From contig CAIUDK010000159.1 in the NCBI GenBank assembly GCA_903897875.1, positions 1 through 49,019 on the forward strand: a DNA stretch of 49,019 nucleotides, written 5' to 3'. Below, piece after piece: positions 38,935 to 47,941 of this stretch (the first letter of the stretch is position 1; every line of letters starts with the position of its first letter). Below the pieces are notes generated by a model, which did no database searches, was not told the origin of the DNA, and saw nothing but the letters and a program-made list of their open reading frames with translations. The translations under genes were made by a program, and so were the position numbers. This DNA is from an uncultured Hyphomicrobiales bacterium. GTDB lineage: Bacteria > Pseudomonadota > Alphaproteobacteria > Rhizobiales > Beijerinckiaceae.

Positions 38935-40236
38935 TTAGCTTTTACCACCGCACTTGCCGGTCTTCACGTTGAAGTTGCCGCAGGCAAGTGGCTTGCGCCA
39001 ATCAGAGATCAGATCCTTAGATCCTTCCAGATATGGCGACCATTCTTGGGCAACCACAGTTCCAGATGTCTGCCAGACTGTGTTGAGCTGGCCGTCTGCC
39101 TGGATCTCACCAATCAAGACTGGCTTGGTGATGTGATGGTTTGGCATCATGGCTGAATAGCCACCAGTCAAGTTTGGAACCGAGATACCAACCATCGCGT
39201 CGATGACAGCATCGGTATCCGTGGTGCCAGCCTTTTCAACTGCCTTCACCCACATATTGAAACCAATCACATGGGCTTCCATAGGATCGTTGGTCACGCG
39301 CTTTGGATTCTTTGTGTAGGCTTTCCACTGCGCAATGAAGGCTTTGTTTTCTGGAGTATCGATCGACTGAAAGTAGTTCCAAGCGGCAAGATGACCAACG
39401 AGTGGCTTGGTATCAATGCCGGCTAGCTCTTCTTCACCCACCGAGAAAGCGACGACTGGAATGTCAGTTGCCTTGATGCCAGCGTTGCCGAGTTCCTTAT
39501 AGAAAGGCACATTGGCGTCGCCGTTGATGGTCGACACAACAGCAGTCTTCTTACCAGCTGAACCGAACTTCTTGATGTCAGCCACAATCGTCTGCCAATC
39601 GGAATGACCGAATGGTGTGTAGTTGATCATAATGTCTTCGGACTTAACGCCCTTTGACTTCAGATAGGCTTCAAGAATTTTGTTGGTTGTGCGTGGATAG
39701 ACGTAATCGGTACCAGCCAAAACCCAACGCTTCACTTCACCGCCGTCTTTCGACATCAGATAGTCGACAGAAGGAATGGCTTGCTGATTGGGAGCCGCAC
39801 CTGTGTAAAACACATTGCGCTGTGATTCTTCGCCCTCATATTGCACTGGGTAGAAGAGGATGGAATTCAGCTCTTCAAACACAGGCAAGACGGACTTGCG
39901 CGACACTGAAGTCCAGCAGCCAAATACGGCAGCGACTTTTTCCTTTGAAATCAGCTCGCGTGCTTTTTCTGCAAACAATGGCCAATTAGAAGCTGGATCT
40001 ACAACAACGGCTTCAAGCTTTTTGCCCAAAACGCCGCCCTTCTTGTTCTGCTCATCGATGAGCATCAACATGACATCCTTCAGCGTTGTTTCGCTGATGG
40101 CCATCGTGCCCGAGAGAGAATGGAGAACGCCAATTTTAATTGTGTCTGCTGCCTGAGCACCAAACGCTGAGAGCGCCATGGCGCCACCAACGGCTGCGCT
40201 GGTCGCGCGCAAAATGGACCGCCGAGAAAAAATCAT
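38935..40236 (-). CDS. urtA: Urea ABC transporter substrate-binding protein UrtA
   Basis: The 433-residue product is the periplasmic urea-binding protein. Its N-terminus has a Tat-like signal (SRRSILRATSAAVGGAMALS, cut near AQAA). The mature part begins DTIKIGVLHSLSGTMAISET, and VFGCWTSVSRKSVLPVFEELN with FYPVQYEGEESQRNVFYTGAAPNQQ are hallmarks of UrtA among Leu/Ile/Val-type binding proteins. ATG 40236 is preferred over the track's 40251 because AAGGGGA lies at proper spacing before it. It is first in the operon, behind a sigma-54-like promoter. Confidence 0.95.
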   Translation of the reverse strand: MIFSRRSILRATSAAVGGAMALSAFGAQAADTIKIGVLHSLSGTMAISETTLKDVMLMLIDEQNKKGGVLGKKLEAVVVDPASNWPLFAEKARELISKEKVAAVFGCWTSVSRKSVLPVFEELNSILFYPVQYEGEESQRNVFYTGAAPNQQAIPSVDYLMSKDGGEVKRWVLAGTDYVYPRTTNKILEAYLKSKGVKSEDIMINYTPFGHSDWQTIVADIKKFGSAGKKTAVVSTINGDANVPFYKELGNAGIKATDIPVVAFSVGEEELAGIDTKPLVGHLAAWNYFQSIDTPENKAFIAQWKAYTKNPKRVTNDPMEAHVIGFNMWVKAVEKAGTTDTDAVIDAMVGISVPNLTGGYSAMMPNHHITKPVLIGEIQADGQLNTVWQTSGTVVAQEWSPYLEGSKDLISDWRKPLACGNFNVKTGKCGGKS

Positions 40237-40308
40237 AAGCTTCCCCTTCATTAGAATTGCATTTCAAAGCAGCGCCCCAATTGGGCTGCTCGGAACTCAA
40301 AGGAGGAA

Positions 40309-40325
40309 AGCAATGCCTATGCCAG
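40309..40325 (-). promoter_or_regulatory. Sigma-54 (RpoN) -24/-12 promoter upstream of urtA
   Basis: The reverse strand reads CTGGCATAGGCATTGCT, close to the consensus YTGGCACG-N4-TTGCW, with GG and GC exactly ten bases apart. It lies about 73 bases before the urtA ATG. This suits nitrogen-limitation control through NtrC, but no clear NtrC palindrome was found by eye. Confidence 0.7.
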
Positions 40326-40361
40326 CGCAGCGTGCCTTGAATCTCCGTTGAGACATTGGCC

Positions 40362-40394
40362 CAAAAGCAAAAATGGCGGCTTCAAGCCGCCATT
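40362..40394 (-). terminator. Intrinsic terminator after the TAXI binding-protein gene
   Basis: AAATGGCGGCTT and AAGCCGCCATTT form a perfect stem; on the reverse strand TTTTGCTTTT follows. It separates the TAXI gene from the urtA promoter, so the urt operon starts fresh. Confidence 0.8.
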
Positions 40395-40439
40395 TGCATA
40401 TTTTATCGCCCTATAATTGGGCAGAGACTATTTATCTGA

Positions 40440-41600
40440 CTAATTTTTAGGCAGACCTGTTGAGCCATCATCGTTTCGGTGGGCGCGCCACCTCTCAAAG
40501 TCCCTAAACAGCGCATCTCGCTTAGCTCGTGACAGTGAGCGCACCCTTCCACCTTGGTCTTGAAGGTAATTATCGAACTCTGCAGCGGCATCACTTGCCC
40601 CGGCTTTGTCAGGGGCGGGCTGAGCAAGCATGTCTTCGGCCACTGAGAAGCGCTGCCATCCTGGCAGAGTGGCTGCCAGATTGATCTCTTTCCATTTGGG
40701 GTGGAAGCTTGAGCCTTGGAAGCGGTCGAATTTTGTCAGCAACGCCCGGGTGAACTTCTCCAGCCGCTTGAACCGATCTGACCCGCGCGGCCAATTATAG
40801 ACTGCTAACACCGTGGGGACGGCAATGGTCTCCACCTTCTCACCAGCAGGAATGAGGTTGGGGTAGTCGCCGTGATTGAGCTCGCCGATGGTATAAATAT
40901 CATCGAACAATTTCATGCTGGGGATTGAGAGAAAGTGCAGGCCAGAGTCGGCAGGCAATTTTGCCAAGGGCTCAATGGGCTTGCCCACAACACGCACAAT
41001 GGCGGAAATCTCACCCTTCTTAAGCGCCTCTAAACTTGCTGTGTGATCGATCAGCAATTCTTCAACTTTGACGCCGAGCCGCTGGAAGATGATGGGACCG
41101 GTCAGCGTGGCCGAATTGCCGGCCGGTCCAAAGCTCACCTTCTTGCCACGCAAATCCGCAATGTTTTTGATGTTAGGCCCCGCCAGAATATGCAGCTCGG
41201 TATTGTAGAGACGAATGAGATATTGCACGCGCTTTTCGAGGCGGGGCGTTTGGCGTTGCGTTTTGAAAAATTCAAAAACATCCGATTGCGTCAAGGCCAC
41301 GTCAACGCCGCGCAGATATAGAAGGTCTTCCAAATTCGAGGCTGCGCCATATCCCAGAATCGGCAGAACGCGCAGGTTGTCACCATCGTCCAAGACTTTG
41401 GCGATCTCAGCTGCAAAGCGCGGATAGAGCCCTTCAAGCTGGCCCGAATCCAAGCCAATCGTCCATGCGTTTTTGCGTTCGCGGATCGCGGCCTCTTTGC
41501 CGCCTTGCTGCAAAGATTGCGGAATTTCTTGTGACCGTGCTGCATTCAGCGGCAGCAGCACAATCATGGCGGCGATGATTGGTTTGACGAAGTTAAACAT
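40440..41600 (-). CDS. TAXI-family TRAP transporter solute-binding protein, orphan
   Basis: The 386-residue product has a cleavable signal (VKPIIAAMIVLLPLNAARSQ) and the TAXI fold of TRAP-type binding proteins: IGLDSGQLEGLYPRFAAEIAKVLDD, LPILGYGAASNLEDLLYLRGVDVALTQSDV, and DLRGKKVSFGPAGNSATLTG. Known relatives bind small acids such as glutamate. The C-terminal 50 residues (APDKAGASDAAAEFDNYLQDQG onward) are charged and helical, and extend the usual fold. No fused permease (DctM/DctQ type) gene is in the window, so its membrane partner must be elsewhere or absent. It is divergent from a second orphan binding protein. Confidence 0.85.
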   Translation of the reverse strand: MFNFVKPIIAAMIVLLPLNAARSQEIPQSLQQGGKEAAIRERKNAWTIGLDSGQLEGLYPRFAAEIAKVLDDGDNLRVLPILGYGAASNLEDLLYLRGVDVALTQSDVFEFFKTQRQTPRLEKRVQYLIRLYNTELHILAGPNIKNIADLRGKKVSFGPAGNSATLTGPIIFQRLGVKVEELLIDHTASLEALKKGEISAIVRVVGKPIEPLAKLPADSGLHFLSIPSMKLFDDIYTIGELNHGDYPNLIPAGEKVETIAVPTVLAVYNWPRGSDRFKRLEKFTRALLTKFDRFQGSSFHPKWKEINLAATLPGWQRFSVAEDMLAQPAPDKAGASDAAAEFDNYLQDQGGRVRSLSRAKRDALFRDFERWRAHRNDDGSTGLPKN

Positions 41601-41762
41601 GAAGCGCTCTCAAGATACAAAACTCAAAACACAAACTTGCAGGGTGCTAGGTGGGCGCTCATCATGTCGAAAGTGAGAATGCAAAGCTTGCGAGCGAGAC
41701 TTATATCGTTGCTCTGCGTTGAGGCTCTAACGATTGGAATGAAATAGCGGATGGAGTTTGTG

Positions 41763-42800
41763 ATGAAAACAGTTTCGCGCCGCCAAATACTAACCTATGC
41801 GGCGGGCTTAGCCGCACCATCTTTTGCAACATGTGCTCTGGCACAGCCGTCAAAGACTTTTCCCGCTCCTCTTTGGAGCGCGCGACAATTTCACAATCAA
41901 CCTGAGCAGAGCCCGCTGCATAGAGCATTGGTAAGACTCTGGGCCAATGTGAAGCGCGAAACAAAAGGGCGTTTGGATGTTACCGTCTATGCGCAAAATA
42001 ATCAGACACAGGGATCAGATCCCGAAGTTCTCAAAATGTTGGTCAATGGCGACCTGCAATTTTACACGCTCATGGGCGGCATTTTAGCTAATCTCGTTCC
42101 TGCCATGGATGTGCAGGGTCTGCCCTATGTTTTCAAATCATCAATGCAAGTCTATCGTGCGATGATTGGACCGCTTGGCGATTATCTTCGCATTGAATGC
42201 GCAAAAAAGGGGGTTTATTGTTTTCGACAAGGCACATTTGAAAATGGCTTTCGTGATCTTAATTTGATTGATCGACGTGTCTACAAAGTAGAGGATATGG
42301 CGGGATTAAAAATACGCGTTCCCAATGGTCAAATGTTTCGAGATTTTTTCACCACCATTGGCGCTGAACCTGTCACGCTTAATATCAATGAGCTTTATTC
42401 TGCGCTCAAAGACCATCGCGTCGATGGACAGGAAAATCCGCTTGTCGTCATCGACACCAATCGTCTTTACGAGGTGACAAAATATATTTCTGTCACACAT
42501 CACATGTGGTCGGGTTTTAATCTTCTGGCCAATGACGCGTTCTGGTCCAAGCTTCCCATAGATGTGCAGCGCATCGTCAACAGCAATATCTGGCTGTCTG
42601 TAACTCAACAAAGAGTTGAGACAATCACACTCAATCAGTCATTGGTAAAAACATTGGTGGCGCGCGGAATGGTACTCAACAAGGCCGATACGAAAAGCTT
42701 TCGCCAAACATTGAGCACAGGATTTTACCAACGTTGGAAAGATCAAATCGGGCAAGAGGCGTGGCGCTTGCTTGAGCAAAGCGTTGGTAAAATAACTTAG
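41763..42800 (+). CDS. DctP-family TRAP transporter solute-binding protein, orphan
   Basis: The 345-residue product starts MKTVSRRQILTYAAGLAAPSFA, a Tat-like twin-arginine signal, and then shows DctP features: TKGRLDVTVYAQNNQTQGSDPEVLKMLVNGDLQFYTLMGG, FRDLNLIDRRVYKVEDMAGLKIRVPNGQMFRDFFTTIGAEPVTLNINELYSALKDHRVDGQENPL. ATG 41763 is chosen over 41751 since GGAG lies six bases before it. Ligands of this family are usually organic acids. It lacks neighbouring dctQ/dctM genes. Its position divergent from the TAXI gene suggests a paired function, but that is inference. Confidence 0.88.
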   Translation: MKTVSRRQILTYAAGLAAPSFATCALAQPSKTFPAPLWSARQFHNQPEQSPLHRALVRLWANVKRETKGRLDVTVYAQNNQTQGSDPEVLKMLVNGDLQFYTLMGGILANLVPAMDVQGLPYVFKSSMQVYRAMIGPLGDYLRIECAKKGVYCFRQGTFENGFRDLNLIDRRVYKVEDMAGLKIRVPNGQMFRDFFTTIGAEPVTLNINELYSALKDHRVDGQENPLVVIDTNRLYEVTKYISVTHHMWSGFNLLANDAFWSKLPIDVQRIVNSNIWLSVTQQRVETITLNQSLVKTLVARGMVLNKADTKSFRQTLSTGFYQRWKDQIGQEAWRLLEQSVGKIT

Positions 42801-42812
42801 CGGGCGGCTAAA

Positions 42813-43739
42813 TTATTTCGCCACGCGCAATTTTGGCAAAGCCTCAGCGGGCAACCAGAACACTTCACCCGAACTGTCTTGCGTGTCGAGCCAGAGGAAA
42901 GGCACGCCTGCGTAATCATTTTCCAACACATCACGATCTTCGCCAATCTCACAGATGATGCCACCATCGGCTGTCAAATGCTGACCAGCTATATTCAAAA
43001 TGCGTCGCACGATATCCAAACCATCGTCACCACCCGCCAAGGCCATTTCGGGCTCATGACGATATTCGGGCGGCAAGTCCGCCATCACGCCAGCATCAAC
43101 ATAGGGTGGGTTGGTGATGATAAGATCGTACATCGTGCGACCAAGCGGGCGAAACAAATCACCCTCGAAGAGCTGAATGCGATCTTCAAAACCACTGTCG
43201 TCAACATTGCGACGCGCCACTTCCAACGCCTGTGGCGATAGATCCACCGCATCAATCTGCGCATTGGGAAACGCACGCGCCGCTAGAATAGCGAGACACC
43301 CTGAGCCCGTGCACAAATCCAACACGCGCGTGACGGCAAATGGATCTTCGATCAATCCGCCCTCTGTGCCGTTGAACAATTCGGTGCGTAGCAATTCGCC
43401 AATGAAGGAACGCGGCACGATCACGCGCTCATCGACATAGAAAGGCACGCCACCGACATAGGCTTTATTGAGAAGATAGGATGCAGGCTTGCGAGTCTTA
43501 ACGCGGGCCTCAATCAGATCTGCCAAACGCTGACGCTCAGAGATGAGTAGGCGGGCATCAAGGAAAGGCTCAAGCTGGTCGATCGGCAAATGCAATGCTT
43601 CTAAGATCAGAAAAGCTGCCTCATCCAGCGCATTGGTCGTGCCATGGCCAAAGACAAGCTCGGCCTCGCTGAAACGCGAAATTGCGTAGCGAAAGAAATC
43701 GCGCAGAGTGAACAGCTCAGAAGCAGAATGGGACGACAT
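42813..43739 (-). CDS. prmB: Ribosomal protein L3 N5-glutamine methyltransferase
   Basis: The 308-residue product is a class I SAM methyltransferase of the HemK/PrmB type. The SAM motif is VLDLCTGSGCLAILAARAFP, and the glutamine-binding NPPY motif is DLIITNPPYVDAGVMADLP. PrmB methylates a glutamine of ribosomal protein L3; PrmA and release-factor methylase PrmC are relatives. The N-terminal FFRYAISRFSEAELVFGHGTTNALDEAAFLILEALHLP and YVDERVIVPRSFIGELL point to PrmB rather than PrmC. ATG 43739 is preferred to the track's TTG 43778. It converges on the DctP-type gene. Confidence 0.9.
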   Translation of the reverse strand: MSSHSASELFTLRDFFRYAISRFSEAELVFGHGTTNALDEAAFLILEALHLPIDQLEPFLDARLLISERQRLADLIEARVKTRKPASYLLNKAYVGGVPFYVDERVIVPRSFIGELLRTELFNGTEGGLIEDPFAVTRVLDLCTGSGCLAILAARAFPNAQIDAVDLSPQALEVARRNVDDSGFEDRIQLFEGDLFRPLGRTMYDLIITNPPYVDAGVMADLPPEYRHEPEMALAGGDDGLDIVRRILNIAGQHLTADGGIICEIGEDRDVLENDYAGVPFLWLDTQDSSGEVFWLPAEALPKLRVAK

Positions 43740-43830
43740 TTGGGAATCCGATGACGATGAGGCGTGGTTTGTAGCCAAGATCAGAGCGTTTTGGGCGAAA
43801 TGGCCTCAATGCGCAAGGAAAAAGCCATAA

Positions 43831-45198
43831 TCACGAGCTTGGCGTCGGCAATTTACTGTCTGTTGTCTTCACAATGCGACGGCGGACACCGCGAATCATC
43901 AAAAATGTGACGCCCATAATCAGCGGAATCAGTGCCGCCTCCACAACACGCGCATTAAAGTGCAACCCGCCATCATGGAGTGCCTCAAGCACATGGCCAA
44001 TCAACGAGATGCCATAATAAGAGATTGCCACAACAGACAGCCCTTCCACCGCATGCTGGAGCTTGAGTTGAGTTGAAGCGGTTTGGTTCATACCACGCAG
44101 CAGTTCTGTGATCTGGCGCTCTTGCACCAGATTGACGCGCGTGCGCAGCAAATCAATGGCGCGCGAAATTCGCTCTGCCAAATCGGATTGGCGTTGTTGC
44201 ACGGTGCGACACGTATCCATCGCTGGCAGCAATCGACGTTCCATAAACTCACCAATGGTGGGCACGCCCTCAATGCGCTCTTCGCGCAATTCGTGAATCC
44301 GCGCCAACACCAATTGGTGATAGGCCTTGGCAGCGCTGAAGCGATTGGCGCCAGCGCTCAGGGCTTCAACCTGCCCAGCCAGTTGCGTCAGGTTCAACAA
44401 AAGATCGGTATCATCCCCACCAGCCTGCTCAGATGTCATGCGCTGCATCACATGACCAAGGGCGGCATCGAGATTTTCAAGCTTGCCAAGCATGTCGCGC
44501 GCAATTGGCAAAGCCAGCAGCGCCATCAAACGATAGGTTTCAATTTCAGCTAAACGCTGAACCAACCGACCCACTTGATTTTCACGAAAGTCGAGGTCGA
44601 GAACGAGGATGCGTGAAAAGCCATCCTTGCCAACTTGCCAATCACACCAGACTTCGCCCCCGCCCAACACACGACTGCCAACAAGACTCCCCGCAGCAAA
44701 CCAATCATGGCGATGCGCGCGTGCGGCTTGGCCTGCGGCGCCCTGCAACACTTCGATTTGGAGTGCCCCCAAACACAGGCCCGACAGGCGCGAATGCCAT
44801 TCGGCCATTGGCACTGGGCTTGCCTCATGCCAATGCGCAAAGGGCTCGCCGCCGCCACTCGCCCCCACCAAAGTTAAGGTGGAGAACTCTGTGTGACGCT
44901 CCCACTTCACCTGTAGGCCGTCAGCGCTGAAGCTCAAATGCCGTGCGCCTAGTTCTGGTGGCGCAATATCAATGGCTGCACAAAAATCCTTCGCCAATTG
45001 AAAATGCAGATTTGGATCGCGCGCAGGCTGACCATCGAAGAGCGCCAGATGCGTGACGCGGGCCGGCGCGGCAATCTGCAAAAAGGGTCGCGCATGAACT
45101 TCGCTGGCAAGCTCACTGCGCGAGGGATGATCGCTGGCAGCAGTCAGACATGACAGCGCTTGTCTGTAACGCCAATTTTGATTTGCAAATTGTGTCAT
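43831..45198 (-). CDS. DUF3422 family protein, predicted membrane-associated
   Basis: The 455-residue product matches DUF3422: an N-terminal SELASEVHARPFLQIAAPARVTHLALFDG, a middle region FSRILVLDLDFRENQVGRLVQRLAEIETYRLMALLALPIAR, and a helical C-terminal half. Two likely membrane helices follow near the C-terminus (GLSVVAISYYGISLIGHVLEAL and AALIPLIMGVTFLMI), with a basic tail (RGVRRRIVKT). Family members are found widely in proteobacteria with no assigned role. The start is ATG 45198 with a weak ribosome site. Downstream on the same strand is prmB. Confidence 0.88.
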   Translation of the reverse strand: MTQFANQNWRYRQALSCLTAASDHPSRSELASEVHARPFLQIAAPARVTHLALFDGQPARDPNLHFQLAKDFCAAIDIAPPELGARHLSFSADGLQVKWERHTEFSTLTLVGASGGGEPFAHWHEASPVPMAEWHSRLSGLCLGALQIEVLQGAAGQAARAHRHDWFAAGSLVGSRVLGGGEVWCDWQVGKDGFSRILVLDLDFRENQVGRLVQRLAEIETYRLMALLALPIARDMLGKLENLDAALGHVMQRMTSEQAGGDDTDLLLNLTQLAGQVEALSAGANRFSAAKAYHQLVLARIHELREERIEGVPTIGEFMERRLLPAMDTCRTVQQRQSDLAERISRAIDLLRTRVNLVQERQITELLRGMNQTASTQLKLQHAVEGLSVVAISYYGISLIGHVLEALHDGGLHFNARVVEAALIPLIMGVTFLMIRGVRRRIVKTTDSKLPTPSS

Positions 45199-45393
45199 GA
45201 GGCAGCCTTAAAAGAGCGTGCAACTCGAAACCTATCGTGATGCCTAAGGGACCCAGCAGATGTTGAAGCTAACGCATGATCGCAACCTTCGCAATCTGGT
45301 GCTATGTCCGTCTAAATTGACAGAGCAAGTTCAATATGGTCGTGTCCTGTCATAAAAACATAAGCACCAGCGTATGCTGGAGGGGAGCGAAAT

Positions 45394-46116
45394 ATGTCAT
45401 CTTTAGAGATTGACCATACGATCCGTGATCTGGTGATCGCCAATCGTATTTTGGCGCGCGAAAATGTGATTGATGATTTTGGTCATGTCAGCATACGCAG
45501 CCCAGTTAACCCAGAACGCTTTTTTCTCTCGCGTTCGCGCAGCCCTGAAGTTGTTGATGCGCCAGACATCATGGAATTCACGCTTGATGGTGAAGCTGTT
45601 GATGCAAAGGGTCGCCATCCTTATGCAGAGCGCGCCATTCACGCCGCATTTTATCAAGCACGCCCCGATGTGAATTGTGTCATTCACCATCACGCACGTT
45701 CGATTCTTCCGTTCACAGTTGCCAAGATTGCATTGAAGCCCCTGTTTCATATGGCAGCAGTCATCGGGCATGAAGTGCCAGTCTGGGATAGCCAAGGAGA
45801 GTTTGGCGATACAAACATGTTGATTGATACGCTACCCAAGGCACATTCCTTGGCGCGTGCCTTAGGTCAAAATCCGACAGTTCTATTGGCGCGCCATGGC
45901 GCATGCTGTGTTGGCAGCAATGTGCGTGAAGCTGTCTTCGTATCCATTTATATGAAAGAAAACGCTGAGCTCATTCTGCAATCGCGCGCCATTGGTGAGC
46001 TGAGCTATTTGACCGCTGGTGAAATCGATCAGGCATCAACCCTGTTGCGTAGCGATTTGTCGCAAACACGCTCATGGGATTACCGTGTCGCGCGCGCTGG
46101 CTTTCGCGGCCTTTAA
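45394..46116 (+). CDS. Class II aldolase/adducin family protein
   Basis: The 240-residue product belongs to the class II aldolase/adducin family, zinc-dependent aldolases and decarboxylases. The metal ligands appear as HHH-type residues in VNCVIHHHARSILPF, and the C-terminal histidine in VLLARHGACCVGSNVREAV. Early sequence NRILARENVIDDFGHVSIR is typical. Such enzymes handle sugar-phosphates or hydroxy-acids; nothing adjacent narrows the substrate. GGAGGGGAGCG precedes the ATG, with a small CCAGC/GCTGG hairpin just upstream. It is divergent from DUF3422 and converges with the DUF302 gene. Confidence 0.9.
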   Translation: MSSLEIDHTIRDLVIANRILARENVIDDFGHVSIRSPVNPERFFLSRSRSPEVVDAPDIMEFTLDGEAVDAKGRHPYAERAIHAAFYQARPDVNCVIHHHARSILPFTVAKIALKPLFHMAAVIGHEVPVWDSQGEFGDTNMLIDTLPKAHSLARALGQNPTVLLARHGACCVGSNVREAVFVSIYMKENAELILQSRAIGELSYLTAGEIDQASTLLRSDLSQTRSWDYRVARAGFRGL

Positions 46117-46131
46117 TATTTGGTGCGACAG

Positions 46132-46620
46132 CTAATGTGCCGTCGCATCTTTAACAATTTGCGCAAAGACGCCATCAAGTTCGCGGCCCAACGCCTTTAT
46201 CGCCTCGCCCTCATAGCGAAGAAAAACGGCGCTGGGCTGATAATATCGAAGGCTGGATGTGCCATCGGCCTCTTGCGTCAAATGAAAGCGGATGGGCGCT
46301 TCAATGCCTGCATCAACATTTGCATCCAGCATACGCAAAGCATAATCGTTTCGAAACACACCAATGACGACGTCGCCACGAATACTCAGACCTCGCCCCT
46401 TTGCGCCATCACTGGCGGATGCGCGATTGACCAAGGTCATAGAATTTTTTGAAATTGCAGCGGCCAGTTGCTCCTCTAATGTCGATATCGTGACGGGCAG
46501 ATGAACGATCTGATACCCAGTCTGGGCGGTCTGGGCGAGGGTGAGTGGTTGAAACCACAAAAAACTGGCAATCGCGATCGCAGCCAAGCGGATATACAAG
46601 CGGATATATTTGGGAAGCAA
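46132..46620 (-). CDS. DUF302 domain protein, exported
   Basis: The 162-residue product has an N-terminal signal (LYIRLAAIAIASFLWFQPLTLAQT) and a DUF302 region with VVIGVFRNDYALRMLDANVDAGIEAPIRFHLTQEADGTSSLRYYQPSAVFLRY. The usual DUF302 family binds small molecules or has sulfur/metal-linked roles, but function is undefined. The start is TTG 46620 with GAGGA about eight bases upstream; no in-frame ATG lies nearby. It is divergent from the YeeE/YedE transporter gene, a plausible link to sulfur metabolism. Confidence 0.8.
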   Translation of the reverse strand: MLPKYIRLYIRLAAIAIASFLWFQPLTLAQTAQTGYQIVHLPVTISTLEEQLAAAISKNSMTLVNRASASDGAKGRGLSIRGDVVIGVFRNDYALRMLDANVDAGIEAPIRFHLTQEADGTSSLRYYQPSAVFLRYEGEAIKALGRELDGVFAQIVKDATAH

Positions 46621-46733
46621 AATGTTTTCCTCTTCAAATTAATAAAATATCCAAATGTTTGTAACAGAACGCGCTCCAGATGAACTGATAGAAACATCGT
46701 CGTTCAAAATACTTTTTAAATGAGCCCCGTTCA

Positions 46734-47927
46734 ATGACATTAACTGTTTCAATCAAGCCCTCAGTCTCAAACGCCATGGCTGATCTGCAAAAGCCGCAGC
46801 GTCACGTCATTATTTGGGCGGCCAGCTTTGGGCTTGGCCTCTTTGCGTTAGCGATTGCTTTTGGTGCCAATTGGCGCGCACCTGCACTCACTTTGGTGGG
46901 GCTAAGTTTAGGCTTTGTCTTGTTTCAATCGACGTTTGGCTTTGCTGGCAGCTTTCGCGCGGCCCTTGTGCAGGGGGATTTTTCGGGCTTTCGGGCGCAA
47001 GCTTTTGCTTTGGCCATATCAAGCCTCATCTTCTTTCCTCTTTTAAATTTGGGCTCCGTGTTTGGAATGCCATTGAATGGCTTTGTCACATCAATTGGCG
47101 TTTCATTTATTTTTGGTGCGATCTTGTTTGGGATCGGCATGCAGATTGGTGGCGGCTGTGCTTCGGGCACTTTGTTTTCCCTTGGGGGCGGCAATATGCG
47201 CCTGCTCGTCACATTGATGTTCTTTATTGTTGGCTCAGCCATTGGAGCTGCACATTTAGATTTTTGGCGCGAGCTTCCAGCCTTTCCTGCCACTACGACG
47301 CAGGACATTTTAGGCTGGCCCTTGGCGCTTGGCGTTCACCTGTGCCTCTTTGCTGCAGTTATAAAATTTGCGCCACGTAAATCCCAAGGTGAGCAAATTG
47401 CACCCAAAAAGACTGACACACCATTTGGACTCTTTGGCAGGCCGTGGTCGTTGCTGTGGGGCGCTGTTGCACTTGGTGTGTTGAACGGGCTGACAATGGT
47501 GTTGGCTGGCAGACCATGGGGCGAGACATCTGGCTTTACTCTATGGGGCTCAAAAATTGCTCTGCATCTTGGTTTTGACGCGGCTAGCTGGCCTTATTGG
47601 CGCGGCAATCCCGGACCGCTATTTGTGAATATTTTTTCTGACATCACCACGCTGATGGATTTTGGAATCATCATCGGAGCCACACTTGCTGCAGCGCTGA
47701 GCGGCCGGTTTGTCCTCCAGCTCGACTGGCGTGGACGCTCAAATCTAGCTGCATGTCTGGGTGGCTTATTGATGGGCTATGGCGCGCGCTTATCGGACGG
47801 CTGCAACATTGGCGCTTATTTTTCTGCGCTCGCTTCAGGCAGCCTATCAGCCTGGGTTTGGGTGGCAGCCGCCTTTATTGGTAGCGCCATTGGAATTCGG
47901 CTGCGCCCCATTTTAAATTTAGCGTGA
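46734..47927 (+). CDS. YeeE/YedE (TsuA-type) membrane transporter of sulfur compounds
   Basis: The 397-residue product has about ten membrane helices in two repeats. Each repeat ends in the family's conserved cysteine motif: GIGMQIGGGCASGTLFSLGGG near residue 140 and GYGARLSDGCNIGAYFSALASGS near residue 350. Characterised members (TsuA, YeeE) take up thiosulfate through such cysteines. By the same architecture this protein probably moves thiosulfate or a similar sulfur species. ATG 46734 is the track start; ATG 46776 is an alternative. It is divergent from a DUF302 gene, and no YeeD-like (TusA) partner is in the window. Confidence 0.9.
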   Translation: MTLTVSIKPSVSNAMADLQKPQRHVIIWAASFGLGLFALAIAFGANWRAPALTLVGLSLGFVLFQSTFGFAGSFRAALVQGDFSGFRAQAFALAISSLIFFPLLNLGSVFGMPLNGFVTSIGVSFIFGAILFGIGMQIGGGCASGTLFSLGGGNMRLLVTLMFFIVGSAIGAAHLDFWRELPAFPATTTQDILGWPLALGVHLCLFAAVIKFAPRKSQGEQIAPKKTDTPFGLFGRPWSLLWGAVALGVLNGLTMVLAGRPWGETSGFTLWGSKIALHLGFDAASWPYWRGNPGPLFVNIFSDITTLMDFGIIIGATLAAALSGRFVLQLDWRGRSNLAACLGGLLMGYGARLSDGCNIGAYFSALASGSLSAWVWVAAAFIGSAIGIRLRPILNLA

Positions 47928-47941
47928 GACTGAACCAGATC

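Noticed and set aside
38926-38936. TTAGCACTC, resembling half a CIRCE element, before the urtA stop
   Set aside because: No inverted GAGTGCTAA partner follows nine bases later, and the position is inside or at the end of urtA.
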